In this document: piece by piece, positions 44,450-53,993 of the stretch
How the letters are laid out: each line of letters opens with the position of its first letter
Numbering within the stretch: position 1 is the first letter of the stretch
NCBI GenBank assembly: GCA_030220185.1
Contig: JASPKZ010005706.1
Coordinates: 62,001-126,000 of the forward strand
Source of the DNA: Diploptera punctata
Taxonomy: Eukaryota > Arthropoda > Insecta > Blattodea > Blaberidae
Direction of reading: 5' to 3'
Length of the DNA stretch: 64,000 nt
Made by a program: the position numbers and the translations under genes
Notes under the pieces: model-generated
Told to the model about the DNA's origin: nothing
What the model saw: the letters and a program-made list of their open reading frames with translations, nothing else
Database searches by the model: none

Positions 44450-45778
44450 CTATACTAATTCCCTGATATAATTCTCTAATGTTCCTATTTTTGCATTCAT
44501 TTCAAGATCATTAATCTTCTCTCTCAAATATTCCCTCTTTTTACTCTTTAGTAACTTGGTGGTTTCCCGTCTAACACTACCCAATTGCTCTAAATTTACC
44601 TCATTTGGCTCGTGTAACCATTTCATTTTTGCTAGCTTTCTTTTCTTTACAATGTCGGCACATTCCTCATCAAACCATTTCTTGTTTTGCCTCTTTTTTA
44701 AACAACCAATGCTTTCTGATGCTGACAATTTAATAGTATCTCTTATAGCCTCCCATTCTTTATTTATATCAGTTTCTTCTTCGTTTGCCACATTGTCATC
44801 TGAAGATTCCAGTACTTCAAATCTATTAGCAATTTTGATTTGGTATTCTTGCCGCATTTCATCATTTTTCAAGTTTTTTAATTCATATTTTACAGAATCA
44901 TCTTTAGCGTTTGTTCCTCTCATAAGCGATAGCCGTTGTCTGATTTTCACCCTGACCAGATGATGATCTGAATTGCAGTCTGTCCCTCTAACTGATCTAA
45001 CATCAATGATGCTACTGTGCCAGCGTTTATCCACTAATACATGATCTATCTGGTTCCGAGTTTCTCCATCTGGGGACGTCCAGGTGTATTTATGAATATC
45101 CTTATGCTGAAATGTTGTGCTCTTAACAATGAGATTCTTTGATGTGGCAAATGTGACTAATCTAACCCCGTTGTCGTTACTATCTTCATGAAGACTGAAT
45201 TTGCCTATTGTTGGTTTGAATATATCTTCCCGCCCCACTTTTGCATTAAAATCTCCTAAGACAATTTTCATATGATATCGTGAAAGGCTATCAAATAAGC
45301 ATTCTAATTCTTCATAGAACTCATCCTTGATCTTGTCATCTTTATCTTCTGTGGGGGCATGTACATTTACAATTATAAAATCATGTCGTTTACCCTTTAG
45401 AATTATGTATGATATCCTATCACTAACAAACTTAATATCTCGGATAGCGGATAGGATCCTCCTTCTGACTAAAAAACCCGTTCCAAATGCAGGTCTTTCT
45501 GCACCCCCATAGTATAATGCAAAGCTTCCTGATTCCTGACTACCTTCTCCTGGCCACCTAACTTCCTGTAAAGCGACTATATCCAAGGGCGATTTATCCA
45601 ATTCCCGCGTTAATATCTCTAGTGCCCCGCTATTGTATAAAGTCCTAACATTCCATGTTCCTAGGAACATGTCCCTGTGTTTGAGCCTTTGGCATGGGTT
45701 CCCTGAAGTAGTCCCCGCCCGGAGAACCGAATGGGGGACTATTTGACCTCCGGAAAATTTTACCCCAGTAGAACCCAT
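44450..45778 (-). CDS. RTE copy B endonuclease and linker (442 aa)
   Basis: AP-endonuclease motifs are in order: GTWNVRTLYNSGALEIL (near residue 40), ALQEVRWPGEGSQ, VNVHAPTEDKDDKIKD, VLGDFNAKVG (near 172) and NSDHHLVRVKIRQR (near 270), then the linker KKWFDEECADIVKKRK. The last 11 or so residues are out of frame after the A-run slip near 44490. The endonuclease would nick the target DNA strand. Confidence 0.93.
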   Translation of the reverse strand: MGSTGVKFSGGQIVPHSVLRAGTTSGNPCQRLKHRDMFLGTWNVRTLYNSGALEILTRELDKSPLDIVALQEVRWPGEGSQESGSFALYYGGAERPAFGTGFLVRRRILSAIRDIKFVSDRISYIILKGKRHDFIIVNVHAPTEDKDDKIKDEFYEELECLFDSLSRYHMKIVLGDFNAKVGREDIFKPTIGKFSLHEDSNDNGVRLVTFATSKNLIVKSTTFQHKDIHKYTWTSPDGETRNQIDHVLVDKRWHSSIIDVRSVRGTDCNSDHHLVRVKIRQRLSLMRGTNAKDDSVKYELKNLKNDEMRQEYQIKIANRFEVLESSDDNVANEEETDINKEWEAIRDTIKLSASESIGCLKKRQNKKWFDEECADIVKKRKLAKMKWLHEPNEVNLEQLGSVRRETTKLLKSKKREYLREKINDLEMNAKIGTLENYIRELV

Positions 45779-45956
45779 GTCCGCATTTCTTGACGGTTGT
45801 ATTTTTACGGTGAAAGATCGTCACTCTTTCGACCAAGGTACTTATTTCGTCTGGCTTATCACCTTCGACCAGTCCGGCATGGGTAACCCTATCGGCAGCA
45901 ATGCTACCGCCGGCATAGCTCTCACGATCATTTAAGCACACAAGCCACTCCACCAC
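45645..45956 (-). CDS. RTE copy B short upstream ORF (103 aa)
   Basis: It starts MVEWLVCLNDRESYAGGSI and differs from the copy A version at only a couple of residues. It overlaps the endonuclease ORF in another frame. Function unknown; possibly a small ORF1. Confidence 0.5.
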   Translation of the reverse strand: MVEWLVCLNDRESYAGGSIAADRVTHAGLVEGDKPDEISTLVERVTIFHRKNTTVKKCGHGFYWGKIFRRSNSPPFGSPGGDYFREPMPKAQTQGHVPRNMEC

Positions 45957-46129
45957 GACAAGGTAAAGATACCATGGAGGGGGAATGGAATATATATATA
46001 TCTTTTTTAGTCTGTTTCAGAAGTGGCAGCCATGATTAAAATCAGGTTGAATATTGAAGGGTGGATAAATACTGTTTTCAGAAAACACTGTTAATTTGAA
46101 AATAAAGATCATGTTGGTACTTACCAAAC

Positions 46130-46265
46130 AGAGGGAAAAGTGCCCAGTAGGCAGTAGGAGGTAAATTATACAGGGGATGATTTGAAAACATTAGCTGGTG
46201 TGGAGTGCTTATGTGCATGTGGCCATGAACCTATGGGGTTGATAGTGCCAGTGAGTTAGTGAATT
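46130..46265 (+). mobile_element. RTE LINE 3' scrap
   Basis: GGAAAAGTGCCCAGTAGGC, then TTATACAGGGGATGATTTG, CATGTGGCCATGAACC and GATAGTGCCAGTGAGTTAG match the RTE 3' end with an internal gap. Confidence 0.75.
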
Positions 46266-46299
46266 AGTTTGTACCTACCACCATTTTGCTCCACCATCG

Positions 46300-46600
46300 A
46301 GAATTGATAAGATCTGAAGCCATCCCACTGCATTCTATACCCTCATCATCATTCTCTTATTGTGCCTCCCTTACTGGAATTTGGTTCCAAATGTGCATTC
46401 ACCCATCTCTATCATCCCAATCTTTCTTCCCAGTTGCATTCCCTGCTGTGTAAATTTGTCTTCACTTGATCAATCCACCTTTCCCATGATTTTCCTTGTG
46501 GTCATTTGTCTTTGACCTTTAGATTAAGCATTCATAGTTGCAGTCTTCCCTTTTCCATTCTTTTGAAATATCCAAACCATTGTAATCTATTTTTTATAGA
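46300..46600 (-). mobile_element. LINE 3' fragment
   Basis: On the minus strand it shares WFG-type and WIDQVK-type stretches with the LINE at 62669-63046: CAAAAGAATGGAAAAGGG, GGTGGATTGATCAAGTGAAG and GGAGGCACAATAAGAG. It is a short, noncoding tail. Confidence 0.65.
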
Positions 46601-46782
46601 TTAGATCTTAATTTTTCTAACCCCATGTCCATTTTGTGGGAGGTGGATAGAACAAATAGGAGAATCGTTGTTTGAATGAAGTACATTAGGAATGTTGTCT
46701 TTGGCATACCCAAAGTAGATGTGAAGGCCTAACAAGAAATCTGATTGAGTGAGTTAAAGGGCTCCAGTGAAGTCATGTTAGA

Positions 46783-47145
46783 TATTAAATATAAAATTGG
46801 TATGTGGTAAGTCAGTCTCCTCAACTAAATTATTAAACTTCATCAAGTAGTTCCAAGTAGTTGGAACTAATGTTTTATTTTAGGAAGTAATATTTTGAGG
46901 TTCTTTTAATCAAATATTTAATCAAGTTCGAAATACTTGATGAAGTTTAATAATCTAGTTGATGACGACTGACTTACCAGATACCAATTTTATATCTTCT
47001 TCTTTTTCTTCTTCTTCTTCTTCTTCACTGGCCTTCCTAGATTCCTTGAACTTCTTGGCTTGTAGTTAAATGTTGCTTTTGGTAATCTTGTTACAACAAT
47101 TTTATATTTAATATATTATTACATAACCTCAAGGGTGCTTTAATA
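46783..47145. mobile_element. Penelope-type hairpin H11 with nested LINE tail
   Basis: Left arm 46785-46850 (GGTATGTGGTAAGTCAG, AAACTTCATCAAGTA) pairs with right arm 46931-46995, continuing after the LINE at 47097-47125. The loop holds a second cap copy (GGAAGTAATATTTTGAGG, 46881-46900). The right flank has ACATAACCTCAAGGG, an inverted tail. Confidence 0.6.
46996..47096 (-). mobile_element. 101-bp LINE 3' tail with 11-bp TSD
   Basis: CAATTTTATAT is duplicated at 46985-46995 and 47097-47107. The insert is a (GAA)n tail followed on the minus strand by GAATCTAGGAAGGCCAGTG, the coding end (LGRP). It is a complete insertion event of extreme 5' truncation. Confidence 0.8.
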
Positions 47146-48159
47146 TGAATTTTAAAAGTATTAACTCATGTTAGGCAAAGTATATTGATGGTGTATGGTG
47201 AAAATGCTTTCAAGAATAAAAAAAATCCTATACTCTATTTAATGTTATTACTGAATTATGAATATGAAATATAAACAGGTGATACTTAAACACGGTACTT
47301 TTTGTCTGCAACTCTTCTATATCCAGGTAATTTTTTTGGTTCAATTCACTTATATATTTTATGTGTGCCAAGCCTCAGAGTAATCAGGATTGTGATATTG
47401 GGTACCAGTAATTCAAAACAATTAATACATGTTGAACTAATTTTATTGAACTTAAATTCAATAAATACATAATTCCATTAAATTATTACTCAGCTAACAT
47501 AAAAATATATTTCTGAATTTAATTTGCATTTTAAATTACTTAATATTTATATACAATTTTTTTACCATGAGCAAGATTTAAATAATAAATGTTTAGGCTG
47601 CACCCTTAGCCCTTCCCCTTTAATTTGTCGCTATGATTGAATATATTGGAGAATTGCAGAGAGTTGAATCCTGGGACATTATAATTAGGTTTTACACTAC
47701 CAGTTAAGATAAAGTATTTAAACTTATTCTAAAAAAACAAGATCTTTTTAAAGTTATTTCTTAATTTTATTTTTTATTCTTGTATAATTCTGTACCTCAG
47801 AACCATATTGCATGTCCAGATATGCTGACTTTGTGATATATAATATTCTTGTATTTCTCAGACTATAACTTAGTAGTCACAGTAGTTCATGTGATCTATA
47901 AAAATACAATATTTTAATTTATCTTCAGTTTATGTAAATACTCTGACACTAAACAACATGAACTGGCAAGTATAACAATATAATATAGTATCTCAAAGTC
48001 TGCAAACATGACATAAGATGGTACAGTTATAGGATATAAAAATAATTTTGTAAAAAACCAGTTTTACTTTAAGAATGGCATTTAAGAAGTTAATTAATTA
48101 GAATATATCTTTGTAGTATTAAATAAATATGTTTGTAATGGTAAAAGAAATGAAGGAAA
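47146..48159. other. no identified gene
   Basis: AT-rich sequence without recognised elements. Confidence 0.35.
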
Positions 48160-49240
48160 TAAGTTAGAATTTGGAATATACAGAAAGAAGATATAGATAA
48201 TTGTATTAAAGCTTCAGAATTTAATCTCATTGCTCACAAAGAAGCAGTTTTCAATAGTCTGACACACAGATTAGTAAACACACCCATGAAAAGAGATTAT
48301 TATGATAAAGAAAAATGAATACCTAATAAATATTTGAGGCCAACCGGAACCTTTATGAATATTATAATAATTACACACATATTATAGAAACATTATTTAA
48401 TTCATTTATTATTCTTACACCAAACAGGATCAAATAATCCTATAGGATTAAATAGAAATATTGATAAAATCCCCTTCCATCCTTACTTTTCTATTAAAGA
48501 CACTTTAATACACTAGCAATAGATAATGGGTTTAAAGAAAGCATGATACACAGAAAAAAAACAAATAAGTTCAAAAGACAAAAATTAATCAATAAAAATA
48601 CATTTCAGAAACAAGAAGGAGGAAATATAAAATTTAAGATGTTTACATATCCATTGAAGCATCACTAAGTTTAAAAAAAAATTCAAAAAGTTCAACATAA
48701 GATTTGCACCAAAAAAGACTTTAACCTCAATAGAATAATAAAATCCAACAAAAACGGGAGAAGAAAATAAATCAAATATTTATTAGATAAAATGTGGAGA
48801 TTATGATAAAATCTACATAGGGAACACAAAAAGAAATTTGAAAATCAGAATGAAGCAACATCTTAGAAATGTTAAAATGGAGAAGTAGGAAAAATCTCAT
48901 ATTCTTTGATTATATTTTTCGTTTCTGCAGTAGGCACTCATGCTTGGTCAAAAATACATCAAATTGAAAGAAAGGCCAAATTAATAAAACAGACAGAAAA
49001 ATCTAAAGAATTTATGGTTTGAGAGAAAATCTACATTCAAAAAATAAGGAAATTAATAAATTTTGAAATTCCTGGGGAAAGTGATTTAGTTTGGTGGTTC
49101 ATTGGTCTACCAACAGATAGAGGAAAAAGCCATGCATCACCATGAAATAACAATGTTGGAATAATTATTCCGAAACCAGTCTAAAAAAAGACAAAATATG
49201 AGGTGAGGTGATTATTTATAATATTAAAAAAATTGTATTG
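48160..49240 (+). pseudogene. Penelope-like retroelement, RT end and GIY-YIG
   Basis: FGIYRKKIDNCIK and HKEAVFNSLTHRLVNTPM (48170-48300) are the end of a Penelope-type RT. KTNKFKRQK follows near 48560. About 48790-48870 encodes CGDYDKIYIGNTKRNLKIR, the GIY-YIG endonuclease. After the ORF comes EIPGESDLVWWFIGLPTDRG (49065-49125), then a hammerhead-like end and AATATGAGGTGAGGTG. Stops and frameshifts make it inactive. It links the hairpin elements to a coding Penelope-like element. Confidence 0.85.
49135..49190 (+). ncRNA. hammerhead-like 3' end of the Penelope-like element
   Basis: The palindrome GGAATAATTATTCC would form stem II, directly followed by GAAAC (49172-49176), CA and GTC (49179-49181). 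The CTGANGA half is damaged (ATGAAATAACA). Position and order match the hairpin cores. Confidence 0.45.
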
Positions 49241-49815
49241 TACTCTAAAATCTAAATACAGTGATATAAATTTTTTATACCATAATAGAACTATTTTCTT
49301 CCCTCTTTATTTCACCCCTTCGTGAATAGTTTAGTCCTTATTGAAACATTAATATTAAAGTAAATATTTGGAATATTTTATTGAACTTAATGTTTTAATT
49401 ATGTAGATGACTAATCCAAATTTTGCATACACTATATAGCATATGAAATAAATTTCTTTTTACAAATAAAATTTTATTTACAAATCTGATTTATTTTCAT
49501 ATGTTAATTTGAACTGATACTTAATTTTATATATTTAGAATATCATATCTCTCAGTTTAATCATCAAAAAGATGTTGAGAGAAATTTAACAAAGTAGACT
49601 AAATGGCATTTTGAAACAAAATTTTGAAAAATAAATGAGGAAAATTATTAAAATAAAATTTCACAACATAACCTCAAAGCACACTCATTTGAATGGAAGT
49701 GAAGGGTGGGCCCTGCGTTAGCATGATAAAGCAAGAATAAATAGTTCTCAATTAAGATTCCTGCAATCTTTAAGTGGAGTAACATTAAGGACAAAATACA
49801 TTGTGAAGATCTTAG
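49241..49815. other. no identified gene
   Basis: AT-rich sequence without recognised features. Confidence 0.3.
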
Positions 49816-49819
49816 AAAT

Positions 49820-50015
49820 AAATGTAAGGTGGAAGAGCTTATAAGGGACTTGTACAAGTGTCAGATTAAATGGAAACAACATGTTTTGAGAATGTCGGAA
49901 GACCAGTTACTGTTGAAAGCACTATGTTACCATCCATTAGACCCTAAAACCCATGGTCTCACCAATTCGCGTAGTCACAGAACATGTGATTTGCCTTCAC
50001 CTGCAAAGAACAGAA
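49820..50015 (+). pseudogene. LINE C-terminal tail fragment
   Basis: EELIRDLYKCQIKWKQHVL and RMSEDQLLLKALCYHP, ending in AACAGAAGAAGA, follow the layout of insect LINE tails (KWKQHVxRMxxxRIP). Short, 5'-truncated. Confidence 0.65.
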
Positions 50016-50291
50016 GAAGATAATTTCAGTTATTAAGATTAGTTTCAAATTTTTAACATACTTCTTAAATGCTTATTCAGTTTTAATGTTCCAAATTAGT
50101 AATTAAGTAGTATTTTTTTATAATTTACTATTCATAATGCAGTTATTGTTTTATGTTATTCTTATAAAAAACTTGAAATAATGTAATTTATATATTTCAG
50201 TAGTTACTTTGCTCGTTATTTAACAATTTTATTTAGAGTATATGAGTAAGTTGTTTTATTTATTTGTATTTTCTTTTTTTTACTCAAGCAG

Positions 50292-50406
50292 AATGTACAC
50301 ATGAAGTTGGAGCTTGCTCTCGATGAGGATAGCATCTTCTACAAGTTGGGAAGTTCTGGTCTCATTACATTCTCAGATTACATTTTCCTCCTCACTGTTC
50401 TCTCCA
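50292..50406 (+). CDS. MICU1: internal exon of MICU1-like mitochondrial calcium uptake gene
   Basis: The 115-bp exon encodes NVHMKLELAL, DEDSIFYKLGSSGLITF and SDYIFLLTVLS. This fits the MICU1 region that precedes the first EF hand (family pattern SIFYxLGxxGLISFSDYIFLxTVLS). A T-rich tract and CAG end the upstream intron; donor GTGAGT starts at 50407. The exon starts in phase 0 and ends after the first base of a codon, which suits the next residue being Thr (A plus CN). MICU1 is an EF-hand protein that gates the mitochondrial calcium uniporter from the intermembrane space. The acceptor is AAGCAG, so a three-base shift (start 50289) is possible. No neighbouring exon was found, as expected for very long introns. 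Confidence 0.85.
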
Positions 50407-50714
50407 GTGAGTATTCATTTACTTTACAAATTAATTTTTTAAAGTATCATAGAAATAGGTTTGAAATGAAAAATTACAACAAGTTGTATAAAATTTTGTT
50501 TAAAAAAATAACATTACCAATATTCAAAATGCAGCATTTGACAAAAAGATATTCCAGAATTGTAGAAAAAAATATATATATATCTAGAAAATGAATTATA
50601 TGTAATTAGTAGTTATATAAAACATAGAATCTGTTTCATAAATTAATTATGGGAAATAACATTATGAGGCTTTCAAATTAGTAAATATATAGTGAGTCGT
50701 ATATAGAATCTCTT
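50407..50714. other. intron sequence with one Penelope cap
   Basis: Intron after the MICU1-like exon. At 50649-50668 it holds the cap GGGAAATAACATTATGAGG and at about 50690 GTGAGTCG, without a matching second arm. Confidence 0.5.
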
Positions 50715-51230
50715 TTATTTTAGAAAGAAAAATTATCACTTGACCGGGATTTGAACTCTGCATCTCTGACTCTGCATGTCATCCAAACTCCGATACAAAC
50801 ATCAATAATTCTTTCCACTTATACAACTCTTAAAAGTAATGTATAAATTCTCAATAAAAATACTTTGAATAGAAGTCGTCAGATGGCATTGTTGGTAACG
50901 ATGGCTACCGGTCTTCTGATGAAGGAGAGTTGTATAAGTGGAAGGAATTGTTGACGTTCGTATAGGAGTTTGGATGGTGTAATCGGTATCATACTGACAT
51001 GCAGAGTCAAAAATCCGGGGTTCAAATCCTGGTCCAAGCATTAATTTTTCTTTAAAATCATTAGGAAGTAACATTATGAGGTTTAATTTAATAATTGAGT
51101 TTGTTTTTTTTAACATTCTTACCTTATATGTCCAACTAAACAGTCATATGATCAATTATTAAATTAATTTTTCTTCCTAAAATAAAACTGTTCAATTCTG
51201 GAAAATGCTAATTTAAAATATAACATCAAA
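50715..51230. mobile_element. tRNA-like foldback element with 12-bp TSD
   Basis: ATAGAATCTCTT is duplicated at 50703-50714 and 51231-51242. Inverted tRNA-like modules lie at about 50742-50795 (minus) and 50966-51040 (plus), the latter with GGTGTAATCGGTATCAT (box A) and GGTTCAAATCCTGG (box B). Between them are imperfect arms (CCACTTATACAACTCT and inverse). A one-sided tail at the right end (51180-51230) parallels the hairpin tails. It is interrupted by H13. Confidence 0.75.
51053..51162. mobile_element. Penelope-type hairpin H13 with 13-bp TSD
   Basis: ATTAATTTTTCTT is duplicated at 51040-51052 and 51163-51175. The 110-bp insert starts with a tail containing GGAAGTAACATTATGAGG and has short arms AATAATTGA and TCAATTATT, plus CTTACCTTATATG. 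It is the smallest hairpin and sits inside another foldback. Confidence 0.75.
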
Positions 51231-51242
51231 ATAGAATCTCTT

Positions 51243-51796
51243 GTTCGAGTTTGAACTCAGATTCAGTTCAACTTTTTTTTTAACTTTCAGACATTTTAAT
51301 CAGAAGTATGAAATTTCAAAGCCTGAATCAAAATCATATTTCTAATTCATTTAAAAGTAAATATATTTGAAACTATGTGAAATCCATGATTTTGGTTTAG
51401 ATTTTATTTTTGCAATCAGGTTGTAATATGTATAGTGCAAATTTTTTCAATTCTGGCACAATCATAATTTTTCATTTCAAGCTTATAGAAATCTTGAGAT
51501 TTTACATTCAAGATTTCTCTCAAGCCATACTCACATTTTTCTTGAGAAAGTTCTAGTGATTGAAATAAAATTATTGCTAAAATATGTGATATACCTGAAG
51601 CATATAAAAAATGGAGGAATGTACCAGTAATAGGAGAGCAAACTTGGATAGGTTTCTCTTTTTACATTCAAGTGTCGCTAGATCTACTGTCAGGAGTTGT
51701 ACAATGTGGTGGTTAATGTATCCTGATTAAACCCAAAATTAATCTTTGCTGGAAAAATTCATCTCCCTTAATTAAAAATGTAGAATCTATTAATAA
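51243..51796. other. no identified gene
   Basis: AT-rich sequence. A short inverted pair occurs near 51490-51550 (ATCTTGAGATTTTACATTC and AAGATTTCTCTCAAGC). Confidence 0.3.
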
Positions 51797-51960
51797 ATTA
51801 TGATAGGAAGTAACATTATGGGGTTCTTCTTAATAAATAAGGTGAATCCAGAATCATTTTACCTCATAAATTGTTGTTTTTATTTGAACATGTTTCGATA
51901 TGCCATGCACATCATCATCAGCTTGTCCAGACTAGCACTGGTTAATTCATTATAGAAACT
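51797..51960. mobile_element. single-arm Penelope-type end H14
   Basis: The cap GGAAGTAACATTATGGGG is followed by TTTTACCTCATAAATTG and GAACATGTTTCGATATGCC. Only one arm is present, with the hammerhead-like core on the minus strand. Confidence 0.6.
51880..51925 (-). ncRNA. hammerhead-ribozyme-like motif, H14
   Basis: On the minus strand: CTGATGA (complement of 51915-51921), stem II GATGTGC-ATG-GCATATC with seven pairs including one G-T, GAAAC (complement of 51892-51896), AT and GTT. Stem I pairing is not evident. The core residues are all consensus. Confidence 0.6.
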
Positions 51961-52088
51961 CTTGGTTTCTCTGAACACAATTTCTCCTGTTATTTATGTA
52001 ACTCCATGCAATAACTCACACACCAGAGTTATAATATCAAATAAATCTGTATCCTTCTTCACTTTTTCAAACAAGTTTTATTTCCCAT

Positions 52089-52316
52089 CAAGTTTTTTGA
52101 GACTGGGAAACATGTTACCTCAAATTAATGTTGATTTATTCTCGAACATGTTTCGATATATTCTTGATATCAGCTTGGGAAAGCTGATGATGATATAGAA
52201 GAATATATCAAAACATGTTCGAGAATAAATCAACATTAATTTGAGGTAAGATGTTTCATAGTCTCAAAAAAATTTGAATAAAAAGAACCTCAAAATATAC
52301 TTTCTAAAATAAACCA
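52089..52316. mobile_element. Penelope-type hairpin H15 with 12-bp TSD
   Basis: TTTATTTCCCAT is duplicated at 52077-52088 and 52317-52328. Arms carry GTTACCTCAAATTAATG and ATTAATTTGAGGTAAG, and TCGAACATGTTTCGATATA with its inverse. The one-sided tail is on the right (GAACCTCAAAATATAC). It is the same family as H4 (shared TTAATGTTGATT and tail). Confidence 0.82.
52180..52225 (+). ncRNA. hammerhead-ribozyme-like motif, H15
   Basis: CTGATGA (52184-52190), stem II TGATATA-GAAGAA-TATATCA, then AAAC, AT and GTT. The invariant G12 is lost here; the left arm retains it on the minus strand (TATATCGAAACATG) but has a damaged CTGATAT. Confidence 0.5.
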
Positions 52317-52371
52317 TTTATTTCCCATATTTAATTTATCTATGAAGTTTTAGTCAAATTAACGATTTGTC

Positions 52372-52599
52372 CTTTTTTTTCTGAAAATGCAATAGGAAGT
52401 AACATTATGAGATTTTACTTATAACTAAGTTTTATCTGTGTATTCTTACCTCATGTGGTTATTTCTGTTGGACATATGTTTAAAGGCATGTTTGCCCCAT
52501 CCAGTCTGTTCTAGCTGAGGATGGGGCAAACATGCTTTGAAACATGTGACCTAACAGAAACAACCATATGACGTAAGAATACACAGACCAAACTTAATT
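52372..52599. mobile_element. Penelope-type hairpin H16 with imperfect TSD
   Basis: ATTAACRATTTGTC flanks the insert at 52358-52371 and 52600-52613 with one mismatch. The tail contains GGAAGTAACATTATGAG. Arms share ATTCTTACCTCATGTGG and GGCATGTTTGCCCCATCC with their inverses. Confidence 0.75.
52511..52552 (+). ncRNA. hammerhead-ribozyme-like motif, H16
   Basis: CTGAGGA (52515-52521), stem II region GGGCA-AACA-TGCTT, GAAAC (52539-52543), AT and GTG. The last base before the cut is G, which hammerheads do not cleave, so this copy should be inactive. Confidence 0.45.
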
Positions 52600-52864
52600 A
52601 TTAACAATTTGTCTTATTTGTATTTGATTAAATTTACTATTTTCAAGGTATATTCTCAACAGATAAAATTCTAATCTTCAAATGTGAATTTGGCTTTGCA
52701 TGCTAAACAAAATATGAGAATTTTCTTTTAGCTTTAACATGTGTTTTTTAAAATGTATTTGTGTACCATAATATTGTTTTTAGATAGCTCATGCAGAAAA
52801 TAGAAATTTCAACATAAAATAAAAACTTAATTTTATTATTATATAATGAGAGATTTTGAACAAT

Positions 52865-53590
52865 TTCTATTAATTATTACTGTCAGGCTTAGGCAAAGGC
52901 TTAAAGATGTTAGTAATTCTTTCCAGCTTTGCCGCTTTTAAAAGGTCTTTCAATTCAGATTGATATTCAGCTGTGAATTCAGCGATAGAATTCTTTATTT
53001 GGTCTTCAGATTTCTTGATGAATTGTACAGTTGATTCATTAGCATTGAAACAGTGTAATATAGATTCAAAAGACTCGTAAACGGTCAAGCATTTCTGTTT
53101 CTACTTTAAGCAGCAACACTATTTTTTTCCTCTTTAGAACTAATTTTCTTTCCTTTTACTGTGCATTATAAATTGGGAACAAAGCAGAAGAGACATGTGT
53201 TATTCAATTAAAATTATTGCAGTGAATGACAAGTTGAAACAATAAAACACCGATTGTGGTGAGGGTGGCATTTATCAACAGACATAGCGGCACATGAAAT
53301 ACGATGGCAGTGGCTTTTAAAAACGAACTTTAGGCTTAGTGACAATAAGGTTTGTTTTACTTTGATATTGCCCATTTGGTTTGAATCACTCTTTGTAAAA
53401 GCCACCTTGGCACGTGCCTGCAATAAAAAAAGTTGCCGATGCGTTAATAAAGGATACTAATCCTTCTAATATACCGACTGTATCTGCAAATATAGAAGTT
53501 TTTATCCGCGAATACAGGAACTATGTCACAATTTTTTAACCTGCGAATATTGAAAATGCGAATAAGGGAACCATGAATGAGCTTTTACTG
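52865..53590 (-). pseudogene. pogo/Tigger-like DNA transposon remnant
   Basis: At the right end the minus strand starts CAGTAAAAGCTCATTCATGG and TTCCCTTATTCGCATTTTC, next to TA (53591-53592), as in Tigger/pogo termini. The minus ORF 52870-53088 (YESFESILHCFNANE, then ERITNIFKPLP) resembles a pogo/Tigger transposase C-terminus ending in a short Phe-Lys-Pro motif. Most of the catalytic part is absent and the left end was not found. Confidence 0.5.
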
Positions 53591-53993
53591 TATATATGTA
53601 TTTATTGATGTCTGCATCAGCTAATTATTACTATTCTTGGATTACTTATATTTCCTATAAATGAAAACTGAATTTTGACTTATATATGTGGTGCAGTGTT
53701 CGTTTTTCTCAGAAAAATGTGGAAATAATATGAAATTAATAATTATAAAATTATATTAACATACCTTCACTAACATGTTAGGGAATGTATTATGATTGAT
53801 TATAAGCACATGAAGACAAATACAAATTTAGAAACCATGACAACCGTGGTGTAATGATTGATTTTAACTCCTAAATTGAAGCTGGATCATGTATTATCTG
53901 AAATATTCTTACTCAGATCAAAAGTCAACATTTCAGTCTTTCAAATAATATATAAAGTGATATTTTCAATCTCCAAGAGGACTTCCCATATAT

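Larger units (their letters stand above)
42719..45981 (-). mobile_element. full-length RTE LINE, copy B, with 15-bp TSD
   Basis: GGAATGGAATATATA is duplicated at 42704-42718 and 45982-45996. The 3.26-kb element starts CCCTCCATGG and ends with a TAAGTAAGTAAG-type tail. Relative to copy A the only visible coding lesion is one missing A in an A-run near 44490, which splits the endonuclease/RT ORF. This is the least damaged autonomous-type element in the window. Confidence 0.95.

Noticed and set aside
43036..45512. Plus-strand ORFs opposite RTE copy B
   Set aside because: Antisense shadows; the same peptides appear opposite copy A and at 55149-55649.
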